The notes: generated by a model not told the origin, from the letters alone. Shown: positions 39,589 to 48,269, counted from the stretch's first letter. The stretch is DNA of 58,236 nt from Phycocordibacter sp964398865 (GCA_964398865.1 CAYNOO010000006.1:1-58236); one strand, 5' to 3'. Numbers and translations: made by a program.

Positions 39589-40146
39589 CTAAAACTCGTA
39601 CACGTAGAGCGTGTGCTTGCGTCTCTTGTCTTCAACGATAATTTTCTCTGACGGCTCCTTAGTTTTAAAAGGGAAGTCACAGGAAACGACTCGCGTTCCT
39701 TTTTTTAACTCCGCTCTAAATTTTGGCAAGAGTTTTTCTACCACCTCTGGGTAAAGATACATGTAGATATGTGTCGCATCGTTCAGTGGGACTTGTGAGA
39801 AATTCTTAAACAAGGTTTTGACGTTCTTCAAAGGTTTCAACCAAAAACGCATCCGCGTGAATGTGTAAGGTAGTGGTGCTTTCTCCACGCCGAAAGCATT
39901 TGCTTCCGGGTATGCCAGAGCCATCGTTGCTATAACGCGCCCGTCTCCGGAACCTAGGTCGTAAAACTTATCTCCAGCTTTCAGTGGAAATATTTTCTTT
40001 ACTTCATCGATGACGTCTTGCGATATAGGCACATAGGGAACTCTTGTGGTGAGAATGCCATAAGTGAGTAAGAGAAGAAACACAAAGCACACGAGCCAGA
40101 CGAGTATAAGTAACGCGTAGAGCACGAGTATGAGAAAAAGAGTCAT
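39589..40146 (-). CDS. Membrane-anchored SAM-dependent methyltransferase
   Basis: 185 aa. A long N-terminal hydrophobic helix (LILVLYALLILVWLVCFVFL) anchors a class I methyltransferase domain: motif I GDKFYDLGSGDGRVIATMAL, acidic loop FGVEKAP, then THIYMYLYPEVVEKLLPK and the GTRVVSCDFPF strand. The pattern resembles small methyltransferases of the DOT1/PrmA-like type. The membrane anchor suggests a lipid or envelope substrate. TATACT lies 11 nt before the ATG on the reverse strand, immediately after tRNA-Leu(TAA). Confidence 0.8.
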   Translation of the reverse strand: MTLFLILVLYALLILVWLVCFVFLLLLTYGILTTRVPYVPISQDVIDEVKKIFPLKAGDKFYDLGSGDGRVIATMALAYPEANAFGVEKAPLPYTFTRMRFWLKPLKNVKTLFKNFSQVPLNDATHIYMYLYPEVVEKLLPKFRAELKKGTRVVSCDFPFKTKEPSEKIIVEDKRRKHTLYVYEF

Positions 40147-40179
40147 GTATGCGAGGCAGTATAGCCTACGTTTGTGCTG

Positions 40180-40264
40180 TGCCCGGGGTGAGACTCGAAC
40201 TCACACGACCGATTAAGGTCTGGGGATTTTAAGTCCCCTATGTCTACCATTTCATCACCCGGGC
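40180..40264 (-). tRNA. tRNA-Leu (anticodon TAA)
   Basis: 85 nt: acceptor GCCCGGG/CCCGGGC, discriminator A, anticodon loop CTTAAAA giving TAA, variable arm around GACCTTAATCGGTC, T-loop TTCGAGT. No CCA. Confidence 0.95.
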
Positions 40265-40334
40265 GGGTTTCTTATTTCTACCACGATGAGTCGGTTTTAA
40301 GCTATGGCAGTTGGGACTAAGGACATAAAATTCG

Positions 40335-40437
40335 AGGAATCGGTCACAACTCTCGCCTCACCCATGTTCGGCTCGGTCGCGACCCCGCCTCGCGGTTTTT
40401 CGAAACGAAAAACATGGCTCCGGCTTTCGATTCCCCC
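40335..40437 (-). repeat. Direct and inverted copies of the tRNA-Cys T-arm
   Basis: Inverted copy TTCGATTCCCCC at 40426-40437 faces the tRNA T-arm, with GTAAAGCGC TAGT GCGCTTTAC between. A short direct copy at 40335-40343 reads TTGTGACCGATTCC on the reverse strand, 144 bp past the original. A hairpin GTTTTTCGTTTCGAAAAAC lies between them. Confidence 0.65.
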
Positions 40438-40468
40438 ACGTAAAGCGCACTAGCGCTTTACTCTGCGG

Positions 40469-40540
40469 AGGCCTGGGGGGGAATCGAACCCCCGTATAAG
40501 GGATTTGCAGTCCCTTGTCTTACCACTTGACGACCAGGCC
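40469..40540 (-). tRNA. tRNA-Cys (anticodon GCA)
   Basis: Acceptor GGCCTGG/CCAGGCC, discriminator T, anticodon loop CTGCAAA giving GCA, T-loop TTCGATT with a C-rich stem. 72 nt, no CCA. Confidence 0.95.
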
Positions 40541-40606
40541 GAACGAGAAAGAGAGTGATCTGCGCGCAGACACTCTTTTCGAGAGAGGTCTGGAAAGCTT
40601 TGCTTC

Positions 40607-40631
40607 CCAGGTCCGACGAGAAAGAGAGTGA
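40607..40631 (-). repeat. Copy of the tRNA-Cys 5' end and its upstream flank
   Basis: The reverse strand reads TCACTCTCTTTCTCGTCGGA then CCTGG; the same text (TCACTCTCTTTCTCGTTCGG CCTGG) leads into the real tRNA 73 bp later. The stretch between has the hairpin GACCTGGGAAGC/GCTTTCCAGACC. Confidence 0.75.
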
Positions 40632-40660
40632 GCGTGTGCACACTCTGAGCTTAAACAATA

Positions 40661-41011
40661 CTATGCGTTCTTATTCTCGTCGACGTCTGTATTTTCTGAT
40701 TCTTCGACAGAGATACCCATATCAGGGTCAGGAAGGAAGGTGACTCGGGGAACGGTGTGAAGTCGCGCCTGCGTCTTTAAGAAGCTGAGAAATTCCTGCC
40801 TTTGGCGCGACAAAAAATCTGCAACCGCATGCGTTTGTTCTTTCGGGAGGACGCTCACAAATATGCGCGCGGTTTTTCCGCCGTCACCGATTTCTACTTT
40901 CGTAACAGTAATAAGCGAGCGGCGGTTTGATTCGCGATTTATGAAGAGCGCCGCTGCCGCGGTTAACGCCGAAATGAATCGTTCATCCCTATGTATCTGA
41001 TCTCGTGGCAT
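40661..41011 (-). CDS. rbfA: Ribosome-binding factor A
   Basis: 116 aa, KH-like fold. RDERFISALTAAAALFINRE at the N-terminus and the core ITVTKVEIGDGGKTARIFVS match RbfA, which assists 30S maturation around 16S helix 1. The usual N-terminal R-x-x-R-V-x-x-x-I of the family is present in altered form. Ends with an acidic tail. It is 6 bp behind infB, the classical infB-rbfA order. Confidence 0.88.
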   Translation of the reverse strand: MPRDQIHRDERFISALTAAAALFINRESNRRSLITVTKVEIGDGGKTARIFVSVLPKEQTHAVADFLSRQRQEFLSFLKTQARLHTVPRVTFLPDPDMGISVEESENTDVDENKNA

Positions 41012-41017
41012 AGGGTC

Positions 41018-42529
41018 TTATGACTTTTTATGCACTGCGCTTATCGTGTCACCCGCAACGATGTCAGCCTTTGATTCGATTTGCGTCCCGAACTCCATTC
41101 CTTCGGGCACGGAATTAACGTCCGCGCGTTGCATCTGGAGGTTCACTACCTTTCCGGTGCCGACTTCAATGCCGCGGCGAGCGATGACCACCTGGTCTTT
41201 CAGGTGGATGATGCCCGTAAGGACTTTGCCGCCAACCACGTGTTTCGCGCCTGCACTTGAGAAGTGCTTGATGATTTGTGCAGTGCCGGAAATCATATCC
41301 TCATCACTCTCTGGTTTATATTTCTTTATCTCTTCTTTGAGCCAGTCACCAAGCTCGTAGATTATTGAACGCGTTTCAAGCGTGATTCGTTGACGCTCTG
41401 CGAGATCTTTTGCTGAAGCGTCTGCTTTTACGTTGAAGCCAAGTACGATAGCAGGGGAGAATCCGATGAATGGTCGGATATCATTGTCCGAAATTGGTCC
41501 TACGTTTGCGGATACGATATGGAGTTCAATTCCTTCTTCAGTCACTTTCGCGAGCTCATGTTCTAGTGCTTCAAGAGAACCTGCGGTATCAGCTTTTAAT
41601 GCAAGTCGCACCAGCGTTCGTTTTTCCGCACCCTCTCCGGTAGCGCCGTCGCGGCTCTTTACCTGCGCGCCTTGCTTCGATTCCTCTGCAAGTTTTTCAG
41701 CGTCTTTTTTGGTGGCAACGACCGTCAACGTGCTTCCCACGCGCGGCTCTGAATCAAATCCCGTCACGCGTGCCGGCTTTCCGCAGGAAATCTCTTTCAC
41801 CTTCGCTCCGGTAAAATCTTCTAGTATGCGAAGAGGTGCTGTTGCGCTGCCCGCCACCGCAAAGCCTCCGACTTTTAAGGTTCCTGTTCGGACAATGACG
41901 GTTGCGCTCACGCCTGCTTTCGGATCACGGGCGGATTCGATGACGATCGCTTCCGCGTCTAGCGTTGCATCGCAGGTTATGGAGTTCAAATCAGCAACGA
42001 GCCCGATGAGGTCAAGGAGTTCTGGCACTCCGGCGCCTGTTTTTCCTGACACGCCGACAAAAGGAATCTCGCCGCCTAAGCCCTCAAGATAGATACCTTC
42101 CTTCATTACGCTTTCTTTTGCGCGGTCTAACGCTGCAGTGTCCTTGTCGATTTTGGTGAATGCCACGACGAAGGGTATGCCCGCTTCCTGAATAGCTTTA
42201 TGCGCTTCAATAGTCTGGGGTTTTACGCCATCGTCTGCTGCAACGATAAGGACAGCAATGTCAGCTGCGGCTCCGGCGCGTCTTCGCATTTTCTGAAATG
42301 CCTCGTGACCCGGAGTGTCGATGAATGTAATGTTGCGAGTCCCCTCAGAGCCCGTATGAGTGACTTCGTACGCTGATACTCGCTGTGTTATGCCGCCCGT
42401 TTCCTTAGCGGCAACTGCAGACTTTCGTATGTAGTCCAAAAGCGTCGTCTTGCCGTGGTCGATGTGTCCCACGATAGCCACGACCGGCTGGCGGCATTCT
42501 TTAAGATTCTTACTAGGCGCGTCTGTCAT
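41018..42529 (-). CDS. infB: Translation initiation factor IF-2, short form
   Basis: 503 aa: the G domain starts almost at the N-terminus (RQPVVAIVGHIDHGKTTLLD), so the long N-terminal region of most bacterial IF-2 proteins is absent. G1 GHIDHGKTT, G3 DTPGHEAF, domains II-III (KADTAGSLEALEHELAKV) and the C2 fMet-tRNA domain (GTGKVVNLQMQRADVNSVPEGMEFG) are all there. G4 reads FTKID instead of NKID. Overall length is like the IF-2 gamma core. The ATG at 42529 is used. Confidence 0.95.
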   Translation of the reverse strand: MTDAPSKNLKECRQPVVAIVGHIDHGKTTLLDYIRKSAVAAKETGGITQRVSAYEVTHTGSEGTRNITFIDTPGHEAFQKMRRRAGAAADIAVLIVAADDGVKPQTIEAHKAIQEAGIPFVVAFTKIDKDTAALDRAKESVMKEGIYLEGLGGEIPFVGVSGKTGAGVPELLDLIGLVADLNSITCDATLDAEAIVIESARDPKAGVSATVIVRTGTLKVGGFAVAGSATAPLRILEDFTGAKVKEISCGKPARVTGFDSEPRVGSTLTVVATKKDAEKLAEESKQGAQVKSRDGATGEGAEKRTLVRLALKADTAGSLEALEHELAKVTEEGIELHIVSANVGPISDNDIRPFIGFSPAIVLGFNVKADASAKDLAERQRITLETRSIIYELGDWLKEEIKKYKPESDEDMISGTAQIIKHFSSAGAKHVVGGKVLTGIIHLKDQVVIARRGIEVGTGKVVNLQMQRADVNSVPEGMEFGTQIESKADIVAGDTISAVHKKS

Positions 42530-42574
42530 AGTGCAAGAGAAACACGAAAACGCCTCTTAAGCAAATCATGGAGC

Positions 42575-42655
42575 TGATTCAAGAATCAAGATTCATGATT
42601 CAAGAATGAGATTTTCAGATCTGCATATTCATGAATCGTGCTTCCTGAATCATAA
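42575..42655. repeat. Degenerate ATTCATGAATC intergenic repeat
   Basis: A run of overlapping imperfect palindromes: GATTCAAGAATCAAGATTCA, TGATTCAAGAATGAG, then ATTCATGAATCGTG and CCTGAATCATAAATC. It lies between the infB start and the end of the DUF4446 gene. No coding sense. Confidence 0.55.
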
Positions 42656-43156
42656 ATCTATTGAGAGGGTTTTTTTTGCGTCCGCGATTGCCGCTTTTTC
42701 TTCTTCGGATAGCTCACGTTCCGATACGAATTTCTTCAAGGCTTTTGCATAGACGCGTACTCCATCGCGAGCATGGATGCCTGAGAGCACGGTTCCGTTT
42801 CCACCCTCATCTATAAGAGCCACGATAAAGCTTTGTTGCCCACCTTCGCCCCCAAATGGATCAAATCGCCTAACTGCTATTCCACGGATACTTTTTTCCA
42901 AGCGTGTGTTGATGTTCTCAAATGCAGTTTCTGATTTCACTGCATGAGTCTCAAGTAGAGAGGTGCGTTCATGTAGTTTTTGTATTGTGCCTTCAAGTGT
43001 TTTTCCGTCCTGTCCTTGCATCAATCGCTGTAATCTCCGAAAGATAAAAAACTCCTGGATGAGCGCCAACAGCACGAGGACGGTGAGTCCAGAGACTAAT
43101 AGGTTTCCTTGTATTGATTGGAGAAGGTTTTGAAATACGACCGTAGCGCTTTCCAT
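42650..43156 (-). CDS. DUF4446-family membrane protein
   Basis: 168 aa from the chosen Met. One membrane helix (GNLLVSGLTVLVLLALIQEF), a coiled-coil segment (GKTLEGTIQKLHERTSLLET), then the globular end I-x-x-I-A-V-R-R-F-D-P-F (GIAVRRFDPFGGEGGQQSF) with SFIVALIDEGGNGTVLSGIH, the hallmark of DUF4446. Function unknown. Start 43156 is chosen because TATAAT (43166-43171 reverse) ends 9 nt before it; the ORF extends further upstream only by overlapping the divergent iscS gene. Confidence 0.82.
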   Translation of the reverse strand: MESATVVFQNLLQSIQGNLLVSGLTVLVLLALIQEFFIFRRLQRLMQGQDGKTLEGTIQKLHERTSLLETHAVKSETAFENINTRLEKSIRGIAVRRFDPFGGEGGQQSFIVALIDEGGNGTVLSGIHARDGVRVYAKALKKFVSERELSEEEKAAIADAKKTLSIDL

Positions 43157-43165
43157 ATGTTCTGG

Positions 43166-43171
43166 ATTATA
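43166..43171 (-). promoter_or_regulatory. -10 box (TATAAT) of the DUF4446 gene
   Basis: The reverse strand reads CTATAATCC, 9 nt before the ATG at 43156, inside the short divergent gap with the desulfurase gene. Confidence 0.55.
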
Positions 43172-43209
43172 GCCTACGTTTTCAAGCGAGAGCCCTGTAT
43201 TATGACTGT

Positions 43210-44430
43210 ATGTCTTATTCAAGTAATCGCATCTATCTTGATAATGCATCAGGAACGCCCGTGCATCCGAAAGTGGCGAGAGCCATGTCTGCTGCGCTTG
43301 AAGACTTGTCTGGCAACCCGAGCGCTCCCCACACTGAAGGACGAAGGGCGTACGAGGCAATCCAGAATGCCCGAAGCGAAATAGCTCGAACGCTCGGTGT
43401 GAAGTCAGAAGAACTCATCTTCACCTCTGGCGGTACTGAATCTAACAATCTCGCTATTCTCGGACTTATTGAGGCTTTACATACGAAAGGAATCGCGTAT
43501 GTCGCAATGCATATTGTGACAACAAGCGTTGAGCACAGCTCTATCTTGAAGACTCTTGAAATGCTTGAAGGCAGGGGCGTTTTGGTGACCTACGTAAATC
43601 CGGACTTTGATGGCATCGTTCGTGCTGAGTCTATTGCAAGCGCAATAAAACCTGAAACAGCACTCGTGACGTTAGCGCACGTGAATAGCGAAACGGGAGC
43701 CATTCAGCCACTTGCTGACATCAGCACCGAAATAACAAGATGGAAAGGTAGGGAAGTAAGTGCTTTCAAAAATCTCGTACAGGAGGCGTCGTTTCCAATA
43801 TTTCACGTTGATGCTGCTCAGTCGCCCTTGTATCTTGATGCGAGTCCGCACCCATTTCACGCCGATTTAGTTTCCTACGATGCGCAGAAGCTTCGTGGTC
43901 CGAAGGGTGTCGGTGTTTTATACCGTGATTTTTCCGTACCGATATCACCGGTTTTTGGCGGCGGAACTCAAGAGAGAGGGATTCGTCCCGGCACCGAGAA
44001 TGTACCGGGCATTGTGGGCGCGGGAGTTGCTTTTTTTCTTGCAAAAGAGGGGAGAGTGGCACGGGAAACGCGGATACGTGAGCTTCGAGATTATCTCATT
44101 GAGTTGGTGCGCACGGCTGTTCCCGACGCTGAACTTATTGGACACCCCAAGCGTCGTATTGCATCAAATGCGCTGTTCGCAATTAATGGAGTTGATGGAG
44201 ATTATCTTTCGGTGCTCATGGATGAGGCAGGCATTGCGGTTTCTCCACGAAGCGCGTGCGTCGGAGCCGGCGGGGCGATTTCCCATGTAGTTATGGTGCT
44301 CACAGGCGATGAGAAAAAAGCAAAAGGCACGATACGCTTTTCGCTCGGTCCGGACACAGTTCGGCTTGATATCGAGAGAGCGGTTTCCGCCCTCAAAGCT
44401 GCCCTCAAAGTTGCAAAGCAAGTTCATTGA
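43210..44430 (+). CDS. Cysteine desulfurase (NifS/IscS family)
   Basis: 406 aa PLP enzyme that takes sulfur from cysteine for Fe-S clusters or tRNA thiolation. RIYLDNASGTPVHP near the N-terminus, FTSGGTESNNLAIL, HVNSETGAIQP, PLP lysine in SYDAQKLRGPKGVGVLY, and the active-site Cys in SPRSACVGAGG. The lysine-flanking residue is Gln where most relatives have His (S-A-H-K). An unusual feature is an insertion KGREVSAFKNLVQEASFPIFHV before the PLP Asp strand. No iscU or iscR is adjacent; sulfur may go to tRNA-modifying enzymes. Confidence 0.9.
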   Translation: MSYSSNRIYLDNASGTPVHPKVARAMSAALEDLSGNPSAPHTEGRRAYEAIQNARSEIARTLGVKSEELIFTSGGTESNNLAILGLIEALHTKGIAYVAMHIVTTSVEHSSILKTLEMLEGRGVLVTYVNPDFDGIVRAESIASAIKPETALVTLAHVNSETGAIQPLADISTEITRWKGREVSAFKNLVQEASFPIFHVDAAQSPLYLDASPHPFHADLVSYDAQKLRGPKGVGVLYRDFSVPISPVFGGGTQERGIRPGTENVPGIVGAGVAFFLAKEGRVARETRIRELRDYLIELVRTAVPDAELIGHPKRRIASNALFAINGVDGDYLSVLMDEAGIAVSPRSACVGAGGAISHVVMVLTGDEKKAKGTIRFSLGPDTVRLDIERAVSALKAALKVAKQVH

Positions 44431-44448
44431 TGCACATTTTTTTCTTGC

Positions 44449-44499
44449 TGTTTAACCCTATACCCTATACCCTATACTCTAAGCACTAACCCCTACCCA
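44449..44499. repeat. Telomere-like CCCTATA intergenic repeat
   Basis: TTTAACCCTATACCCTATAC CCTATACTCTAAGCACTAAC CCCTACCC. Three CCCTATA units then degenerate ones. The reverse complement is like TTAGGGTATAG at 35751-35775. Also carries TATACT that could serve the gene at 44501. Confidence 0.6.
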
Positions 44500-44500
44500 C

Positions 44501-45337
44501 ATGGATATCGAAGAGCTCACAAATTTTCAAATTGTCCTTTTGGTACTTTTGGTATCGTTCGTGACATCAATTGCCACTGGCATCGTGACGGTGTCGCTCT
44601 TGGCAGAGGCGCCCCTCGGAGTGACGCAGACCATCAATCAAGTGGTAGAGCGCACCATACAGACCATCGTCCCGAGCAACATCTCTACGCCAGTAAGCAC
44701 TAAAGAAACTACGGTCGTTGTTAAAGAGGAAGATTTAATAACCGATTCTATTTCTGCCTCACTTGGCAAGACGGGTCGCGTTTTCGAGGGTGTTGCAACT
44801 ACCTCAGCTATTGTGGGTCTCGCTGCACAGATTGGTCCAGCACTTCTCGTGACAGACTCGAACATCGTTGACAAGGAACATCTCGTAATCATTGGCGGCA
44901 CGAGCGCCGTCTATACGGTATCGCAACGCTTTCCTGATATCGGTATCGCGACTCTCGTCCCGAAAGACCCAGCAACAACGCTCGGGACTCCTTTCAAGAT
45001 TGGCGACGTAGGAGCAATAAAGCTCGGTGCCACAACAGTGGCACTCGTGAGCGTGACTCAAGAGCGAGTAGCGATTGGCGCAGTAGCCTCGCACACCTCA
45101 TTCATTGATGTTATTCCGACAAAAGGGGCATCTGCCATATCGGTTCGAAGCATCGACACGAACATAAATGCCACACTCGTTCCGGGAACCCCGCTCGTAA
45201 ACATCTTCGGGGACTTGGTGGGTATCTCAACGGGGGTGTCGCAACTCTCTGGCGGCAGCGGAACATTCATAGCTGCAAGCGATTTTCTGACGGTTCTCTC
45301 GGCTTCGCACGCCAGCTCGACTTCTTCTAAAAAATAA
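44501..45337 (+). CDS. Membrane-anchored trypsin/Deg-like protein without catalytic triad
   Basis: 278 aa. One N-terminal membrane helix (IVLLVLLVSFVTSIATGIV), a Thr/Val-rich linker, then a domain that follows the Deg/HtrA pattern: GPALLVTDSNIVDKEHLVII matches the strand leading to the catalytic His, PDIGIATLVPKD the Asp region, and TLVPGTPLVNIFGDLVGIST the Ser region. Each key residue is missing: where HtrA has G-N-S-G-G-P-L the sequence is LVPGTPLVN, and no H-x-V motif is visible. It is probably a non-catalytic binding protein at the cell surface. clpC follows with its own promoter. Confidence 0.7.
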   Translation: MDIEELTNFQIVLLVLLVSFVTSIATGIVTVSLLAEAPLGVTQTINQVVERTIQTIVPSNISTPVSTKETTVVVKEEDLITDSISASLGKTGRVFEGVATTSAIVGLAAQIGPALLVTDSNIVDKEHLVIIGGTSAVYTVSQRFPDIGIATLVPKDPATTLGTPFKIGDVGAIKLGATTVALVSVTQERVAIGAVASHTSFIDVIPTKGASAISVRSIDTNINATLVPGTPLVNIFGDLVGISTGVSQLSGGSGTFIAASDFLTVLSASHASSTSSKK

Positions 45338-45407
45338 ATGTAGGTTTTTTAAAAACTAAGAATTGATGCGTTACCTTGCGCTTCGTTTTTTGGTATAATA
45401 AGAACCT

Positions 45408-48104
45408 ATGCCTCCTCCATTCGGAAATTTCACAACAAAAGCGAAAGAAGCAGTGCGCAAAGCGCATGAGCTCGCCATTGAACGCGGACAAAATCACGTG
45501 AGTTCGCTCCATTTGCTTGGTGCTCTGGTGATGCAGGAAGAATCAATCGTGCTTGCCATCCTGGAGCGACTTGATGTCGATACTGTTCTTTTCACTGACT
45601 CTGTCATTGAGCTTCTAGAAGTTCCTCCGACAGGTTCAGTATTGTCGCCGTCGTATCAGCTCTATCTCACACCAGACTTGGCGCAGGCGCTCGAAGCTGC
45701 AGTAAAGATTGCGACGTCTTTCAATGAATCGTTCGTGTCTGTCGAACACCTTTTCTTGGGGATACTTGAGCATCCCGGTCCTGCTGCTGAGATTTTCAAC
45801 CGCTTCCGCATCGATCGCAATGCCGTTGTATCGGTCATGCAGGAGTTTCGTGCTGGTCGCACCACTGAAGCAGAGGCGCCTAAAAAGATGCGCGCTTTAG
45901 GTAAGTACACCAGGAATCTTACGAAACTCGCAGCGGACAATAAGCTTGATCCAGTCATTGGTCGCGATATAGAAATCAATCGTGTTATTCAGATATTGTC
46001 GCGTCGTACCAAAAACAATCCCATCCTCATCGGAGAGGCGGGCGTTGGAAAAACTGCAATTGCAGAAGGGCTAGCGAGCCGCATGGCAGTGAATGACGTA
46101 CCAGAATCTCTAAAAGGTAAAGAGCTTCTGATGCTTGATCTCGGCATGCTCATCGCGGGTACCAAATATCGCGGCGAGTTCGAGGAGCGATTGAAGACCA
46201 TTATGAAAGAGGTTGAAAAATCTGATGGAAAAGTAATATTGTTTGTTGACGAAATTCATACTCTTGTGGGAGCAGGCGCTGCTGAAGGTGCCATGGATGC
46301 CAGCAATATGCTCAAACCTGCACTGGCGCGTGGCGATTTCCGGGTCATCGGTGCAACGACATTAAAGGAATACCAGCAGCACATTGAACGTGACCCTGCG
46401 CTTACGCGACGTTTCCAGCCTGTCTTCGTACAAGAGCCTGACCGGGAAGATGCGATTGCGATTTTGCGTGGTCTCCGCGAGAAGTATGAGCTCTATCACG
46501 GAGTGCGCATTACAGACGCGGCTATTGTCGCTGCGGTTGAGCTATCAAGCCGCTACATAACTGACCGATTCCTTCCGGACAAGGCAGTGGATTTAATCGA
46601 TGAAGCCGCGTCCGCCTTGAAAATATCCCTTGAGAATAAGCCGCCACAACTTGAGGAGACTGATCGCAAAATTCGTCGGCTGGAGATTGAATTCCAGGCG
46701 CTTCGTAAGGATGAAGATGCGCATGTCGGAAAGAACACGAAGGCGCGCATGAAGACTATTGAAAAAGAGATTGCGGAATTGCGCGAGAAGACTGCTGATT
46801 TAGAAGTGAAGTGGAAGAATGAGAAAGAAGTGCTGCTTGCAATCGGTGCCACTAAAAAGGAGCTTGACCAGCTTCGTGCTGAAGCAGAATCTGCTGAAGC
46901 GCGAGCGGATTTGGCACGCGTGGCGGAAATTCGCTACGGCAAGCTGCCAACCTTGGAGAAGAATTTGGAGCGCGAGCTTGATAAGCTCAAGCGCTTCCAG
47001 CGTTCACGCCGCGTGCTCAGAGAAGAAGTGACGGATGTCGACATTGCCGAAGTAGTGAGCCGGTGGACGGGCGTACCAGTGTCGCGCATGCTCGAAGCTG
47101 AAGCGAAGAAACTCGCACGCATGGAAGACGAATTGAAAACCGCTGTTGTCGGTCAAAACGATGCGGTACGACTCGTGTCGGATGCAGTGAAGCGCTCACG
47201 CGTAGGTATTGCTGATCCGAATCGCCCTATCGGTTCGTTCCTCTTCTTGGGTCCCACCGGCGTCGGGAAAACCGAACTCTCAAAAGCGCTCGCGAAGTTT
47301 ATGTTTGACGATGAGTCCGCAATCATTCGCGTCGACATGAGCGAATTCATGGAAAAACATTCCGTGTCGAAGATCATCGGTTCGCCGCCAGGATACGTTG
47401 GTCATGAAGAGGGAGGCTCACTCACTGAGAAAGTTCGTCATCGCCCGTATGCGCTCATCCTTTTCGATGAGATTGAGAAGGCACACCCTGAAGTGTTCAA
47501 CATCCTGCTTCAAGTGTTAGATAACGGTCACCTTACGGATGCGAAGGGGAGAAAGGTTAACTTTAAGAACAGCATCATTATTCTGACCTCGAACATCGGC
47601 GCTGAATTCATCGACAAGATGTCGAGTTTCGGATTTAGTTCAGCGAACGGAAGCGATATTGCCGAGTATGAGATGGCAAAAGAAAAAGTCATGGGGCGCC
47701 TCAAGGATTACTTTAGACCTGAGTTTTTGAACCGCCTTGACGAGATTATTGTCTTCAACATCCTGTCGGTTGAAGCGATAAAAGATATCGTCGATATGCA
47801 GGTGAAGATAGTAGAAGAGAGGCTTGCTTCGAAAGACATCAAGCTTGATATCCACCCCGAGGTGTATGCGTATCTCGCAAAGGAGGGCTATAGCCCGCAG
47901 TATGGCGCAAGACCCTTGAAGCGTCTCATTCAGTCAAAGATTTTGACGCCGGTCGCGTCGTTTATGGTTTCGCGAGGTGTTATGGAAGGAGGTACCGTGA
48001 GCGTCAGCCTGAAGGGTAGTGAGTTCGTTTTCGATGTCGTAAAGAGCGCACGAGCGACAAAATCGCATCGAGCCAAAGTCGGCGCTTCAGGTTCAAAAAG
48101 CTAG
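45408..48104 (+). CDS. clpC: ATP-dependent Clp protease ATP-binding subunit ClpC
   Basis: 898 aa AAA+ unfoldase. N-domain repeats (residues ~1-150: NHVSSLHLLGALVMQEES; ESFVSVEHLFLGIL), AAA-1 with Walker A GEAGVGKTA and Walker B ILFVDEIHTL, a coiled-coil middle domain (KIRRLEIEFQALRKDEDA), AAA-2 with GPTGVGKTE and LILFDEIEKAH, and sensor-2 GARPLKR. A hydrophobic loop resembling the ClpP-docking site is present (SSFGFSS), so partnership with ClpP is likely, though clpP is not in this window. Perfect TATAAT at 45394-45399, 8 nt before the ATG. Confidence 0.95.
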   Translation: MPPPFGNFTTKAKEAVRKAHELAIERGQNHVSSLHLLGALVMQEESIVLAILERLDVDTVLFTDSVIELLEVPPTGSVLSPSYQLYLTPDLAQALEAAVKIATSFNESFVSVEHLFLGILEHPGPAAEIFNRFRIDRNAVVSVMQEFRAGRTTEAEAPKKMRALGKYTRNLTKLAADNKLDPVIGRDIEINRVIQILSRRTKNNPILIGEAGVGKTAIAEGLASRMAVNDVPESLKGKELLMLDLGMLIAGTKYRGEFEERLKTIMKEVEKSDGKVILFVDEIHTLVGAGAAEGAMDASNMLKPALARGDFRVIGATTLKEYQQHIERDPALTRRFQPVFVQEPDREDAIAILRGLREKYELYHGVRITDAAIVAAVELSSRYITDRFLPDKAVDLIDEAASALKISLENKPPQLEETDRKIRRLEIEFQALRKDEDAHVGKNTKARMKTIEKEIAELREKTADLEVKWKNEKEVLLAIGATKKELDQLRAEAESAEARADLARVAEIRYGKLPTLEKNLERELDKLKRFQRSRRVLREEVTDVDIAEVVSRWTGVPVSRMLEAEAKKLARMEDELKTAVVGQNDAVRLVSDAVKRSRVGIADPNRPIGSFLFLGPTGVGKTELSKALAKFMFDDESAIIRVDMSEFMEKHSVSKIIGSPPGYVGHEEGGSLTEKVRHRPYALILFDEIEKAHPEVFNILLQVLDNGHLTDAKGRKVNFKNSIIILTSNIGAEFIDKMSSFGFSSANGSDIAEYEMAKEKVMGRLKDYFRPEFLNRLDEIIVFNILSVEAIKDIVDMQVKIVEERLASKDIKLDIHPEVYAYLAKEGYSPQYGARPLKRLIQSKILTPVASFMVSRGVMEGGTVSVSLKGSEFVFDVVKSARATKSHRAKVGASGSKS

Positions 48105-48139
48105 AAAAAGGTGCTAGGCTAGTCGCTGACCCAGAATTT

Positions 48140-48222
48140 GCGTCGGTACTCAAGTGGTCAACGAGGGGAGACTGTAAATCTCCTGACTTCGGTCTTCGTT
48201 GGTTCGAATCCAACCCGGCGCA
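48140..48222 (+). tRNA. tRNA-Tyr (anticodon GTA)
   Basis: 83 nt: acceptor GCGTCGG/CCGGCGC (one G-T), discriminator A, anticodon loop CTGTAAA giving GTA, variable arm GACTTCGGTC, T-loop TTCGAAT. No CCA. Confidence 0.95.
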
Positions 48223-48230
48223 CCGCCGAA

Positions 48231-48257
48231 AAGAGTCAGGGAAACCTGGCTCTTTTG
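48231..48257 (+). terminator. Terminator after tRNA-Tyr
   Basis: AAAAGAGTCAGG GAAA CCTGGCTCTTTT: 12-bp stem with one G-T and GAAA tetraloop. Confidence 0.8.
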
Positions 48258-48269
48258 TTGCGAAGCAAC

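Noticed and set aside
44449..44499. Chromosome end (telomere)
   Set aside because: Only a few CCCTATA units embedded between two genes on a continuous contig; dispersed related copies exist.
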